Shown here piece by piece: positions 11,372 through 23,648 of a DNA stretch of 64,000 nt (positions are counted from its first letter, which is position 1; each line of letters opens with the position of its first letter). Source of the DNA: Temnothorax longispinosus (Eukaryota > Arthropoda > Insecta > Hymenoptera > Formicidae). The position numbers were made by a program, and so were the translations under genes. The notes below the pieces were generated by a model. The model was given only the letters and a program-made list of their open reading frames with translations, did not search any database and was not told the DNA's origin. The stretch spans positions 21,118,084 through 21,182,083 of the forward strand of contig NC_092362.1 in NCBI RefSeq assembly GCF_030848805.1. The letters are read 5' to 3'.

Positions 11372-13059
11372 CTTTATTGATTCTTTAGATCCTTTGCACG
11401 TTCTTTGCCTTGTACGCGATGCACGACTCGAGATGATTTCACATCGTAAAACAGGTGCACGCACCTTTCGCCGAGGAAACGCTGCCAGGTGCACCGCACT
11501 TATCGCTTCGACGATTAGACGCACATCCGTTGCATAAGATTTGCCGCGATAATTTCGATAAATTTTATCTTGTCGATGCACTCGCTCGTACAACATAATT
11601 ACAAAATAATTGCTTCAAAATTAATGTTGCTGTATTTTTAAAATATTGATGACGCGATTAAGTATATTATTATTCTATTTATATTGTATATAATATCATT
11701 CTATTTCTACATCTTAATATGCGCAGTTTTCTTTTTTAATATACAAACTATATAGAAAGTGAGTATTGACATGTGAAAGCGAGTATCGCTGCGTACTAAG
11801 TTCGTCCTCGCTCACCGTTTCTTTGATTCGCGGCACCTGTTGCGAATTCCTGCGTCTTCTTGCAGCAAGAGCCTGAGCAGGCTTCCTCCTTCCTTTACAT
11901 CGTACGACTTAAGATTCTTTTATGCGTCGAGACAGATGGGCACCTGCTTGAACTACAGCAATTTGTGGAGAGGCGTAGCCTGGGATGTTATCCTCCTTAA
12001 CTCGACAAAATTTCAATCAGTGCCATTTAGTTATCTTAATCACCATTGCATGCCATTAGCAAAACGTCCAATTAGATGGTTCGTACCGAGAAGTGCTCCA
12101 TTTACAACTTTGTTAAACTAATTTCTCTGTGGAAATTAACGAGATATTCAATAAAAATGATAAATGAAATATACTATTATGTAAAATTATTAAAAAAGTA
12201 TGTAATAACGCGATAAAGTTCTTTCTCGATATATTTTTGAAAATTGTACGCATAATCGAGATTTTAAAACTTATCTCTCTCTCTTTCTTTTTAATGTAGG
12301 TTACATCAAATTTATATATGCAGTATATTCAGAGAATTTTCTAATTAATTGTAATAAGTAGTTTTATGTTAGGCAGTTTAGAACAAAAATTATTGACGTT
12401 TCTTCTGTTATTCGACACTTATCTCTATTTACTTCTTTACGATACACCTGTTTAGCAACCTGCACACGCTCGTTGGTACGCGCGTTACGCGAAGGCGGGG
12501 CACCTGCCGCGACAAGAGCATAGCTTCCTCTTCGCCTGCAGTTTAATTTGTCACATCTATCATACAGCTCTCATACCTCACCTGCGCGCTCGGATTCCGT
12601 AATCCTCGGTGAGGGAAAGTAGGGTAAAAATCGGGACGAAGCCAATGGAAAATTTGCTGTCTGGATATCTTGGCAAAAAAATATACCGGTATATTCGATC
12701 CATCACCTGTCGATGCCAAAGGTACCGATTATATATTGGCCAGTGAGAAGAGAGATACGCGCGAGAACGGTCTACCGTAGATCTCATTGCACGAAAAGGA
12801 ATACATGTCTTCCTCTCGCGTCGACCGCAAATGATCTCGGTTCTCAATATCCTCTTTGCTGTGAGTGCAAGTACTCATACGTGGGCCACAACGGTGGCCT
12901 TTCGGACGAGAGACATAAATCGGTGCTACGTTGTACACAGGGCACGTATATACGTACGCGTCACGATGAAACAGGTGAGGCACCTGCGTCAGACCTGTGC
13001 AACCTGCGCGCGAGAGCGAAACCGAACTCGCGCTCTTGGAACGCGCGCCCGGAGGAAAA

Positions 13060-13062
<3 letters not shown>

Positions 13063-13092
<30 letters not shown>
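13063..13092. repeat. (GA)n microsatellite
   Basis: About 15 GA units. Opposite-strand frames through it read as Arg-Glu or Ser-Leu repeats and are not genes. Confidence 0.97.
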
Positions 13093-13096
<4 letters not shown>

Positions 13097-13116
13097 AGAG
13101 GAGCAAGAAGCAGGTG

Positions 13117-14480
13117 TATTTCGCGATGTAGCCTGCGCTGTGTATGCTAATTGGGCCAGAGTTAACGCTCGGGATGCCCCGAGTTAAGGACGGGATTTAA
13201 CGAGCCCCCGAACAGGAAGCCCCTTTTACCGTCTCCTCCGCCTCCCTCGAGGTCTCCTCGATTCTTTCCCTTCTTTTTTCTCATTGCCATCGCCTGCCTC
13301 CCTCTTTCCTTCTCTCCGAGCCTACTGGCCTCTTCGTATTTCTCTTCTTCTTCGGAGTCGTCGATACTGCCGCTGATGCGGCCGGCCGCGCGGCTACCTA
13401 CCAGCGGCCGGGCCGCTCTCGCGAGAGATGCACCGAGATTCGTTAAGGCGGAATTACGCGCTCGTGGCCCGCCGCGGACGGGAATACGAAATTAGGCGCG
13501 CTGCTCCTCCGAGCAACGCGACTCCAACGGAGCGCGCATAACGAGGGCACAAATCAAAAGCAGGAGAGGAGCCGGCGAATGTGACTCCGCCGTGTACGAC
13601 GGGACCAAACAAATTGGCATAAATTCCCGCGTCGGTATGCATACAGGTTGCGTCGCTGTTGCAATCATGAGAGTGCACCGCTTCCTATCATCGATGAAAG
13701 ACAAGTTTGAAAATTGACGATTTTTTGCAGGCCACGGTAATCACACAGATTGTTTTCATTTTTATATCAGAATAATATAATATGATACAACAAAGTTCTG
13801 AATAAGCTTTTAATCGAGAACGTTGCCGAATCTCTAGATTGGTGCCATTATTCTTCATTAGCTTAACATTTTTTTTTTTAATAATCCAATATTCATGACG
13901 AGGTCAACACGAATTGCAATAATAAATGTTTCAAAACCAGTTCTATATTATTCACCTTGTTACTAACCATGTCGGTTATCATAGTATTTAATTACATACC
14001 TTGCGGCCGTCCAAACGTTAATGCTAATCGGCGAATAATGACGGCAATTATTTTTATTGCCACGTGATGTAGCTCGTCGGCGGCGGCTAAATCTCTCTCT
14101 TTTTTTTCCTCTCCTCTCTTCGCGACGCAATCCGCTCGTTGACTGTGCTAACATCAAATTAGTATTCCCACGCGCGCGCGAGTGCACATTCTGGTGGTCT
14201 GATTAAACTTGCTTTAGCGCGGCAATTAACGCCGTCACCGACCGGTCAATCTTCCGAGACGCCGCATTTCGACGTCGTGTGCGATAAGATCTCGAAAGTT
14301 TTATGGACACTCGCGTGCAATTATGCTGCGCGTACAGCGTCATTACGGCAAGGTCCTCGAGTTTCCAGCTGTCATCGATGACTGTGCATGCTGATGTCAC
14401 CTACCAGACAATTACAAAGCGTACGTCAAGTAAACAAGTCGGGCCCTCTTCGCTTTTACGCGTGCTTTTCGCTCTCAGCG
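13117..14480. other. non-coding stretch, no gene seen
   Basis: CpG-rich at 13180-13680, AT-rich at 13720-13980. Open frames overlap on both strands with no domain signature. Confidence 0.5.
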
Positions 14481-14978
14481 GGTACCGTGGGACCAGCTGG
14501 GAACGTTTCGAAAATTTGCTATTAGACAAGGAATCATAATATTTCACGCGATGTTAAGGCTCATCGTCCTTACTCGAATAGGAACTCGTTAAGCGGCGAG
14601 CTGCAAAGTTGGCAAGTTACAAAGATGTGAGAACCGGTATGGAGAACCGCTGGTATTGAAATTTATTGAAAATTTGCTCCGTCTGGTACCGCGGATATTT
14701 CGCAAATTTGATATTGTACAAAGAATTGTGATATTTTATGTAAGTGTTATGGTCAAAGCCCGAGAGCAATCCTAGGATTGACTAATCGATTCTGCCGAAC
14801 GGCCAAGCGTCTTAATTGGTCAAAGTTTTGTAGTAATTTGCTGATATACGTGTGTAGACAGTACACAAATAGGGAAGGGGCTCCCCTGCATAAAAAAAAA
14901 TAATCTAACCCAGCCTATTTTTAGAAACTGATCAAGACCAGTCAATCCTAGGAATGCCGCGTTTCGGGCTTTGACCAT
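14480..14978. repeat. diverged direct repeat plus 230-bp fold-back
   Basis: 14503-14560 (TTTCGAAAATTTGCTATTAG and following) is related to the block starting about 14697 (TTTCGCAAATTTGATATTGT), a period of about 195 bp. Separately, 14749-14783 (ATGGTCAAAGCCCGAGA, then AATCCTAGGATTGACT) pairs with 14940-14978 (AGTCAATCCTAGGA, then CGGGCTTTGACCAT), forming an inverted repeat with a loop of about 155 bp. This is probably a decayed transposon. Confidence 0.65.
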
Positions 14979-15301
14979 AAGGATCTTAAAATTTACCGTC
15001 AAGCGAGTGAAAACTGGTTAGACATTGATCAACATGAAGAATCGCAGTGTCGTATGAAGAACCGCGGGAGACGAAGAGACAAAAGTTCGCCGAAAATTCC
15101 TCAGAAGTTCCGTAAACTTTCTACATACGTGATACACAATCTGGACACGTACAGGTGAACATACGTGAGCCACCGCGAGATCTGGCGTCGGCATCGGGCT
15201 ACCGTCGATCGTACAAATGACCTTATACGGCGTTCCGGTGCACCTTCCGGCCGTGCAAAATCACCGGATAAGAATCTGCCGATCCGTTTCGATCTGGAGC
15301 T

Positions 15302-15461
15302 TTGAGCGGCGGGGCGCATCGAACTGATCTTATCTCGCACTCGCCGCTTCTCACGCTCGCAAAAATCCCAAAGCGAAGAAACGAGGGAGAAAGAAAGAGC
15401 GAAAGAGAGAAGCGACGCTCGTTCCACGCACCGCTCGGAAACGAGGAAAGGAAAGGAGGGG
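15302..15461 (+). other. possible untranslated exon ending at a strong splice donor
   Basis: Pyrimidine-rich then purine-rich sequence ends in GGGG|GTAAGTGTGG, with the donor at 15462. No long conserved reading frame is present, so if real it would be a 5' non-coding exon. The start is arbitrary. Evidence is limited to the donor consensus. Confidence 0.15.
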
Positions 15462-15467
15462 GTAAGT

Positions 15468-18400
15468 GTGGGCGTCGTTTTACACTGGCTATTAATTAAC
15501 GGTTAATTATCAACCCGCTGCTTGGCGACTGTCAATAACCTTTTCTGAGATTGGCGTTGGTTGATGACGTGCGATTCTCGAGGTTCACCATTATGAAAGC
15601 ACTTGATAGTGTTCCTCAATTGTCGTCGCGTAAAATATTGAAAACGAAATTAATTTACTGAAATATTTCCTTATGCCAAATATTTTGCAATTCTTCAAAT
15701 TATAATAATTATAAGAAAAAAACTATAAGAAATATTTCATGTTTTTTTTTAAGTTTGTCTTTGCAGCGGAAAAATGATCAACCTGCACCCGTAGCAGCGG
15801 AAATCTCTTACATGAATTTTTTGTATGCAATAAAAATTTATACATTTGCAGTATTTATCGTAGATTGTGGAAGGTGCGAGCGTTATGCCGATGCTGTACT
15901 CGCAATGTCGCTTGTCGAAAGGAGAGCGCGCGGCTCCTCGCATGTCGGCGGTTAATTCACTTCCGCAATCGTTCTCGAATGTTTAATTCAACTTCTCGTT
16001 ATCTGGTTTATTGTACAATTAATCGCGGTATAAAGAGAGTTACAATCATACCGCTATCCGCGTTGCCGCAACGGGGACCACGTGAATGCCCGTTGCCGTC
16101 GTCGTCGGTCGTGATCGTTGCCGGCTTCCATTACTGCGCATTGTGCCGTTGTGGCGCGGCGTAACGAACCGGGGCGCGTTTTTCCGCTGAATTTCGAGCA
16201 CTAAATCGAAGGACCACAATGCACCGGTTACATCGTGGCCGCGCTTACGCATATAAGCACACACACCCGGTGACAATAACTATAAGTCTATTGTCTCGCA
16301 CGGCGTATTTATCGGTCTATTCAACGCAAATATGGCGAGCGCAATCATAAACTGTCGGTCGAGCCGTTTGGATAAAATAGCGCACATAATTCGCACCGAG
16401 TTACGCGTATCATAAGCCACGACAAACCAGCTGTATCGTTCTGCGGTATATGCCGGCACTGTTCTAATTAGTATTTTACTATTTTGCGTGCGCTTACTCC
16501 GTCATAAATCTAAGCAAAGAATTGCGCGTATATAGTAGTACAGGTATTGCCACACTAAATGGCGAAATGTAAGAAACGTAAACCTACATAAAAGGAATAG
16601 TACTTATGCGCTAATAAATTCTGTGCTAAACGTAAGTGTCGCAATGTTATCGTTAACCGTACCGTTATAAAGCGGGCCACGTTGATCTTGATCGTGAAAT
16701 GAAACAGGAATTAATAAATCAGAGCAACCGACTGTTGGAGTTCATCGTCTGGCGTGCATTCTCTATCAGGAAGAGAGAGAAGAAGAAAAAAAAATACGGG
16801 CTTCTTGGAATTCTGCTCGGCGTTCCAGCGCGCGCCACCGAGAAGACCACTCTCGATTTCGTGCGTTGGAACCCAAACATCGGTGTGGTCCAGCCTGCTC
16901 TGACATTTGTTTCGCGGCTGAATACGTAAAACATTATCGAGGTGAGTTATGGCAGATTAAACCGTGAAAAAAAAGCGCCTTTATTTGTGGCGAACTGATG
17001 TTACCTGTTGTCTTTGTAACAAGATTTAACTTGAACTTTTATTCTCAAACGTGCGAACGCGCACGTGATTCGTATAGCAGTATTATCGGCCATTTCTCGG
17101 CAGGATGAGCTGCGGCGAAAGGGTTTAAATGCGGCGAACACTCACGCCGTAAGAATTTCAATCGAAAGCGGCATTCGAGATGGCTCGCCGGTATTGGTGC
17201 ATCGTGTAATATTTTTTCGTTCGACAAAGGGAAAAATAGCGCGGCGGTATGTAAAGCGACTTTGCCGAGTCGATTCGTTCCTCTTCGGCCGCGGGGAGGA
17301 GTCAACAACATTGTGAGGACAACAACAGTGGCCACTTGGCCAGGTATACAGGGGTGTTAGGAAGGTCAGAGAGTCTGACGTTGGTCTTTAACGCCGCGGC
17401 CGGGCACTAACATCGCTACCACATTGCGTTTCTCTTTCGCGAGGTGGTTCACCGTCGTTTGACGTATCGCCGCGTAAAAACAGCGTGAAGTTAAAGAACC
17501 GTCCGGGCCGGGCAGTAACTTTCGTTCGTTCGCCTCTAAAAGTCAAGTGCCTCTTGGAAGCGAGAGGTGCCTCAGGGAGGTTGGGATTCGAGGGGATGCG
17601 GCCAGACATGAGCGTTTGCCGCGGCGATCCGTTTGTGAACGCCGAGTGAAATTCGTAGGATTGAGTGTTCCACATCGTTCCCCAACAGCGAAACGTTAAG
17701 CGAGACCTGGTAACTTTTATGAAACGTTAACAAGCAACTTCGAAATTGCCACTTACAATACTTCCATAGCCGCTGTAAGAGCCAAATGCTTTGTTGCCGT
17801 CCTGCTAATTACGCATGAAATTTATTACGATTTAATTTTATTTTAATATTGCGTTTATTGCACGGAATGTATAATTCATCTCGCGTGAGTTGCGATATAT
17901 TATGCTTAATTGAGCTAAAAATTAACGTGATAACGGGATAAAGGCGAAGGGCGAGTTTTACGTCATCGTAATTTAATTATAATTAAAAGTTGTGGCGCCT
18001 TTTATAATATTGCGCGCAGCTGCACACAAAAAGCGTAAGAACACCTTGGCCGATCTCGCGGCCGAATCTCAAGAGAAAGGTAACGTGCGAGGGAGGGCCT
18101 CTTAAGAGGATTCGGCTCGCTCCGAGTTTTTTTTAACGGCTCGGTTTCTTTTAATTGTTTTTACACCGATTGCCGACGACGGTGGATGACGAGACGACGG
18201 GGCTACGGCCGCAGAGATCGGTAACACGAGAGTTTCTTACGAAGGCGCTAATATCCGCTCCGCTCGTAAACAGAATAAACACGAAATCGGACACCGGGAG
18301 CGTCCAGTTCCATGTTCCGGCACGCCCTGCGAAGTCTCCAGGAAGCTGGACGGTAGATCGAACGATTGTTCGAGATTTCAAGCGACCGAAATGCCGTAAT

Positions 18401-21400
18401 TGAACAGTGCGCTTTATATTTTTTTATTACTACCTTGTTGTATCACGTTCGGCGTTCGTGAATAAATTTACTCTACCGTAACGCGCAATGCGATTTGGAA
18501 CGCATGTCACTGACGTCGCACAACTTATTGTGTACGAATAATACCTGAAAAACCGCGATTGCCATAGCTTGTAGTCGTTATTTATTAATCCGCTCGCATT
18601 TTTCTTTTGTTCGGATGCTCGTATTTTTTTGACAATATTCCACAGGACGACATAACTTATTATTGCCATAAGGAAGTCAAGGGATAGCCGTAAGACGATC
18701 TGGAACGATGATCACGGACAGGGAACGCTGCGGGGCTGTTTATTTCAATCAGGCAACCACAAATCTGCAGGGAGCCGACTACCGTCACGGTTCTTTGCTC
18801 CGCAACGTTCGGAGGGGAGGCTCTTGATGACGGGCGGCGCAGCCACCCGACTTGGTCCTTTTCTGCCAGTTACGCGCGGTGTCCTCGTGAATTCAAAAAT
18901 ATATTACATTGTAAAATCGGCGGATGTTGCGGACTCGCTGTCCGGCTTAGGATTACGACCCATTTTGCGAGAAAAACAGAAACAATGTCAAGTGCTTCGA
19001 AATAAAATTCGACAGAAATTTATAAACGCGCTCGGTCGTGCGTTATCATGTGATCATTTATGTCATGCCATTAACGTATATAAAAAATAATTTGTGGCTT
19101 TATAAAAGAACAAGGTTTACTCATTAAAATAAAATTATTTTAATTTTATATTTCTGTCTTTTCAATATATATGTATAATTCTTTTAATGAGTTGGTTGTT
19201 TTAACGAAAATCAGAGTCTTCGTCTAAAAATAACTCACAAGCTATTCGCGACAAGAATAAAAAGCGTATCGAAATTAAATCATATACATTCATAGCTGCA
19301 TACACAATTCAGAAGAAACATTTCTGAATTTCGTGGATTGAATCTCTTGATTGAATCGTACGTGCGCGCTCTTGCGATATACAGATTTTCTATTAAAACC
19401 ATAGATTAAGTATCCGATCTCCAGTAATGTCATCGACCGTTAACGTCGTGTCGGGATGTCGCGAAGCAAACTGAGACAGGCTACGGGGACGAAGAAGAGA
19501 TATGCTCAGCCGATCCAGGTCGCCCGGTCCACCGTTAATTATTCCACGGCATCGCGTTGGCGAAGGCGGCGACGCGACGGGCCGATCTCGGCGGTGATTT
19601 TTCTTCCCCATCGACCGAGAGTCTTCACGGCCGTTTGCCGGACGATTGAGAGGTTATCGGAATCACTTAACAACTAGCTCACGACTTGGCGCCTTTGCAT
19701 CGCCTCGCCTCGCCTCTCGCCTCGCCCTCGCACCGCTCTTTCTTTATCCCGCGATAATTACCCTTTTCTGAATCGCGTCGGTTATCAGCCCGTACGATCG
19801 CCGGGTCGTTAACGTTAACCGTCACGAGGTGTGTGGTATTCGTTTACCGCAGCGTACTGTCAATGTGGTTTAAAATACGCTCACTGATAGATAACTTATT
19901 CGGCAAATCCGTTTGATAATCGAGTACATCTTGTCGAAAAAATTGGCCGCGGTTATTTTACATTTTAAATTAAAAAAAAGAGACTTATATAATATTTACG
20001 CAACACGAAAAGAGATCAGAGTGAAAATAGAGTGTACGTTTCTGCGTTACATAGAAATATGAGTAAGTACACCTTGCGTTGCATACATCTTCCTCTCAGC
20101 CCGTGTTGTAACGGAGTGCTTGGTAACACATCACGATATATCACAATTATCGTACTATTATTATTTATACAGTGATCTATGAGCGGAGATCCTCCCAGTA
20201 CAAAGCGAGCGATCTGAGCTTTACCTAGATGGGAAGGGCGGGCGAGACCGAGAAGAGCGGCCGATACACACACGTGCTGGTACTTTCTGATACGAGCGAT
20301 ACCCGCGAGCCGGGTCGCTTCTAATGGACTCGGAGATGAATGATCGAAGGAGAAAGAGCGGGCGAGAGGGGGACGGGAAGAAGGTAACGTGCCGCAGAAA
20401 AATACAGGTAGCTGCAGCTGCGAAGACGGCAATCGCCACCCACTTCGTACACACACAGGCGTTCAACATGGGATTTATTGTTTATTATCTAATTGCGCGC
20501 ACGTTAATGAATGGACGCATTAATAAACGCTTTCTTCTACGCAAAGTGTATTTTATAATACATTTTAATAAAATAAAACACTAATACAATTATATTTTAT
20601 TATCTGCTCGCGTTCGTGTAAAGTATCTATATTAGTTTTATTTTCGCATGTATATAACTTCGACTCCATTCTTTTTCGACGACGTAAATTTCCGCAGTCG
20701 CTCTTGTCTCGCGTTAACTCTCGGCGATAAATCTCTCGGACGCGCATTTTTCAGCGTTTTATCGTCCTTTGTTTTTTTAGGAAGAAGGAATTTAGAGATG
20801 CATGTGCACACGTAGTGTCACTCTTTAAGATTCGGTGTATCAGCTCGCGCGGGCTCCGTAAATTTCGCGAAACGTGCACGTGTCGCAATTCCAGATTAGC
20901 CTGCACGATGCGGAACAGCACGCAGTACGCAGGTACTTGATAATGTCTCTGATAGCTTGCACGAAGGAAGATTTGTTAATGCGGCTTTTATTAACGTATA
21001 ATAATTTTGATAATAATTATAAAAATATAATATATCCCAAAATATGCACGATAAAGGGCAACAAAATTTAAATTAAAAGCATCCTGGCTGCTTGAATGCA
21101 ATAACGCCGGCGCGTACCCGGTTTAATGTTTCATCAACATTAACAACTGCTTAAGAGTTTGATGTTCGATAAGGGATATCGATTTCCCGGAAGATGAGCT
21201 CATTTATGATGATTCAGAGCTCGCGTCTCGTCGAAAGCCCCGGCTGTGCTCCGAAGAGCCTCGCTGCCTACATGGGGATCCAAGTAGCGACGAAGACACA
21301 TTAGCGGGTCGTAGGAGGAAAACGTGAATAATATAATCGCCGTTAGTCCTAAGCCTTTTGGAAAGCAAATGCAGATGTGTTAGGGCGATAGCCGAACAAT

Positions 21401-23266
21401 GGCGGTCGCCGTGATGTCTAAAACGAGAAATCCAACCTGCGCGCTCTGCGCGCATTCGAGTTTTGGAAAGCGGATACGCCGATCCGGTGGACAATAAGAG
21501 ACAATGCACTCGCGTGCACGCGCGCATGCACGCAAAAACGATTCCACCTACGAGATGATCGCCCACGCGACTCGCGCGCGAGAGATTTTTGCGGAGAAGA
21601 GCGAGAACCGAGTGGGGGATTGACGTGAATAAGCAGTTTATGTAAAATATTCCTCCCGCGTTCGTAATCTGATTGACGGAGCAATTGAGTTGCATGGATA
21701 TTAATATTAGTTACATGAAAGCATAGAAGTAAAGGACGATTAAAGCCTTAGATAATAGCTAGATTAATAATGAGTTTCATCGTGATTCACAGGCTAACTA
21801 AAGTTATATAATTTATAGTTAACAATTATACATATTAATTTTTATTTTTTATTTTTTTACGAGGTAATCCTTTCTAAAAATACAGATTACAGAATCACGA
21901 AATCCCATTTCGATGTAATAATAAATTGCTTCAGCAGCGCCGTTCATCAAGGAGCAAGTTACATCTCCGGGTATATCAATTTCTCAGTTTGGAATTTCGC
22001 GGCGCGATCAAGCAACGGATTCCAGCAAGGAAGTTCGGCTGTCAGCGCCTGCCCAGCCTCGAGAGAAAAAAAGAGGAAAAATGAAGAAGTCGCCAAAAGG
22101 AGAGATAAAAGGCGTTTACGCGCGGATTCCTCACGCCATAAAGAATCACCCGCGGCTCATAAAGTAACGCTAGATTTTATCTCGCAGATGCCGAACGACG
22201 TGCATCCTCCGAGCATATTTTTTAGAAGCGTGAACGGACTCGCTTGGTATTTCATTTTATCCTCAGTCAATCCTCTCCATAACCATAAACATAAAAAGCC
22301 ACACCCGTTTTGTTTTATTTTCAATAAATCAAAATAAGTTAAACTTCATAAAAAAAAAAGATAATAATGAATAAAGAAAAGAAAAAAAACAGATAAAAAA
22401 TATAAAACATTGCCGGTGCTATTAAGTAATTGAAGAAATAAATTTGTTAATGAAACGTTATGTTATACGTCATATTTCTCTCCCTTCCAACTTGTATCGC
22501 CACAGGCGAAGAAGGTGATAATCTCAATAAAATCCAAAAAATTTGCATATTCTACACAGGTGCGGCATCACGGGCCTCAAACCAATAAATAGCGGCGGGT
22601 ACACGTTCGCGTGTGTGCGCCGGGGCATCGTAATAAAGCGCGCAAACTCGGCGCTAAAAAAGTCAACAAGGTGCGAGCGCCGGGAAGCGATGTTCAGGCC
22701 GCGAGGCCCGCAGCATGACCGCGTAATGAATTTCGGAACGAAATTTCCGCGGTGCTCTCGGTCGGGGACCCTGAGTTTTAATGCGGGAATAAAGTAGCGT
22801 CCGGGTCGGATAGGGTCGCGCTGCACCGCGCGGCGAGTACGCTCATCGAAGACAATGGGTCCTCGAGCAGTACGCGCGTATACGGCCCATATCGGTGGGC
22901 TCCCGCGAGCAGAAACGGCATGCGAGAACATTGTCTCGAAAAACCATAAAATAAAACATCTGGTCGATTTCGGCTGTTTCAGTCGCGACCCCTGAAGAGA
23001 GGAGCCGCTCCCGATGTCTTCGAGATACAAGCCTGGTCTTGTGAGCGAGCTTGTGAGCAGTTCGGTATTCGGGTTGTTTTTTTTGTGTATGAATTAGATT
23101 ATTACGATATGGGAGTGATCCTGTAACAACACAGACACCACATATCGCAAATAATGCAGTCGTAAATCATAATAGCGAAAATTTTTAAATAAACTAACGA
23201 GATAAAATACTTTCACTAAATAGACGATTTTGTCCTGGGAAAAAAAAAGCATTGGGTTAAAATCTT
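15468..23266. other. non-coding stretch, no gene seen
   Basis: About 7.8 kb of alternating AT-rich and CpG-rich sequence. A second donor-like GAG|GTGAGT lies at 16942 on the plus strand. The long frames at 21204-21695 and 22524-23030 (minus) have no recognisable domains and reflect CpG-rich composition. No transposon ends or RNA genes were recognised. Confidence 0.45.
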
Positions 23267-23648
23267 TCAGAATTCTTTAAATGCTTTATGTAGCAGAGTG
23301 GAAGGATGAGCAGCAGGTGAAACAGGAGCCTCCAGAATGGATCCTTCGGTAGGTAGGTTCACTTGTTCCGGTGGGAAAAAATCGTCGGTCAATGGAACTT
23401 TTGCATACATTAATCTATATTTCTGAGTCCATCCGTTCCTTCCGAAAGGCCCTTTCACGAATCTTTCAGACCAGGTATTGACGGCCGAAGATGAAAAACT
23501 CTACCTGTCTCTCAATGGTAACAGGACACCTACCTGTTACCTTTTGTGGGAAGATTTTCTCGGGTGTTGCTCTCCCAAACTCGTGAGAGACTGTGTGGAA
23601 GGATTCACTCACGAAGTTCCGGCGTAAGATCCGCGGCTGTCTATTCAT
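23267..23648 (-). CDS. predicted two-exon small gene, unrecognised product
   Basis: Exon 1 is 23648-23534, starting at an ATG preceded by CAAA. Exon 2 is 23451-23267, ending in a stop. The 82-bp intron has a strong donor (ACAG|GTAGGT) and an AAAG acceptor, and joins the two open frames in phase 1. The result is about 99 residues, basic at the start (RQPRILRR) and rich in Pro later (DDFFPPEQ, APVSPAAHP), with no membrane segment. The exon 2 frame looks protein-like, with little low complexity, in a neighbourhood otherwise without such frames. Alternative readings are a frameshifted retrocopy or part of a longer gene with upstream exons. Part of the intron, GGTAACAGG...CCTGTTACC, forms a small palindrome spanning the donor. 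I do not recognise the family. Confidence 0.35.

Larger units (their letters stand above)
10338..13116. promoter_or_regulatory. candidate enhancer: dense CAGGTG/CACCTG E-box cluster
   Basis: Thirteen exact CAGGTG or CACCTG sites start at 10338, 10820, 11452, 11486, 11834, 11941, 12445, 12501, 12579, 12704, 12972, 12981 and 13111. A random sequence of this length would give about 1.4. This hexamer is the core bound by Snail/Escargot/Scratch zinc fingers, Zfh1/ZEB and some bHLH dimers in insects. The region holds no credible coding exon and carries simple repeats, as insect enhancers often do. Regulatory function is inferred from site density alone. Confidence 0.4.

Noticed and set aside
22524..23030. 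168-codon minus frame downstream of the 23.3-kb candidate gene
   Set aside because: Arg/Pro-rich translation of CpG-rich DNA, unrelated in character to the candidate exons.
23501..23537. CAGGTAG early-embryonic activator (Zelda-type) sites near 23.5 kb
   Set aside because: The count of this heptamer across the window is close to chance expectation, so no cluster is claimed.
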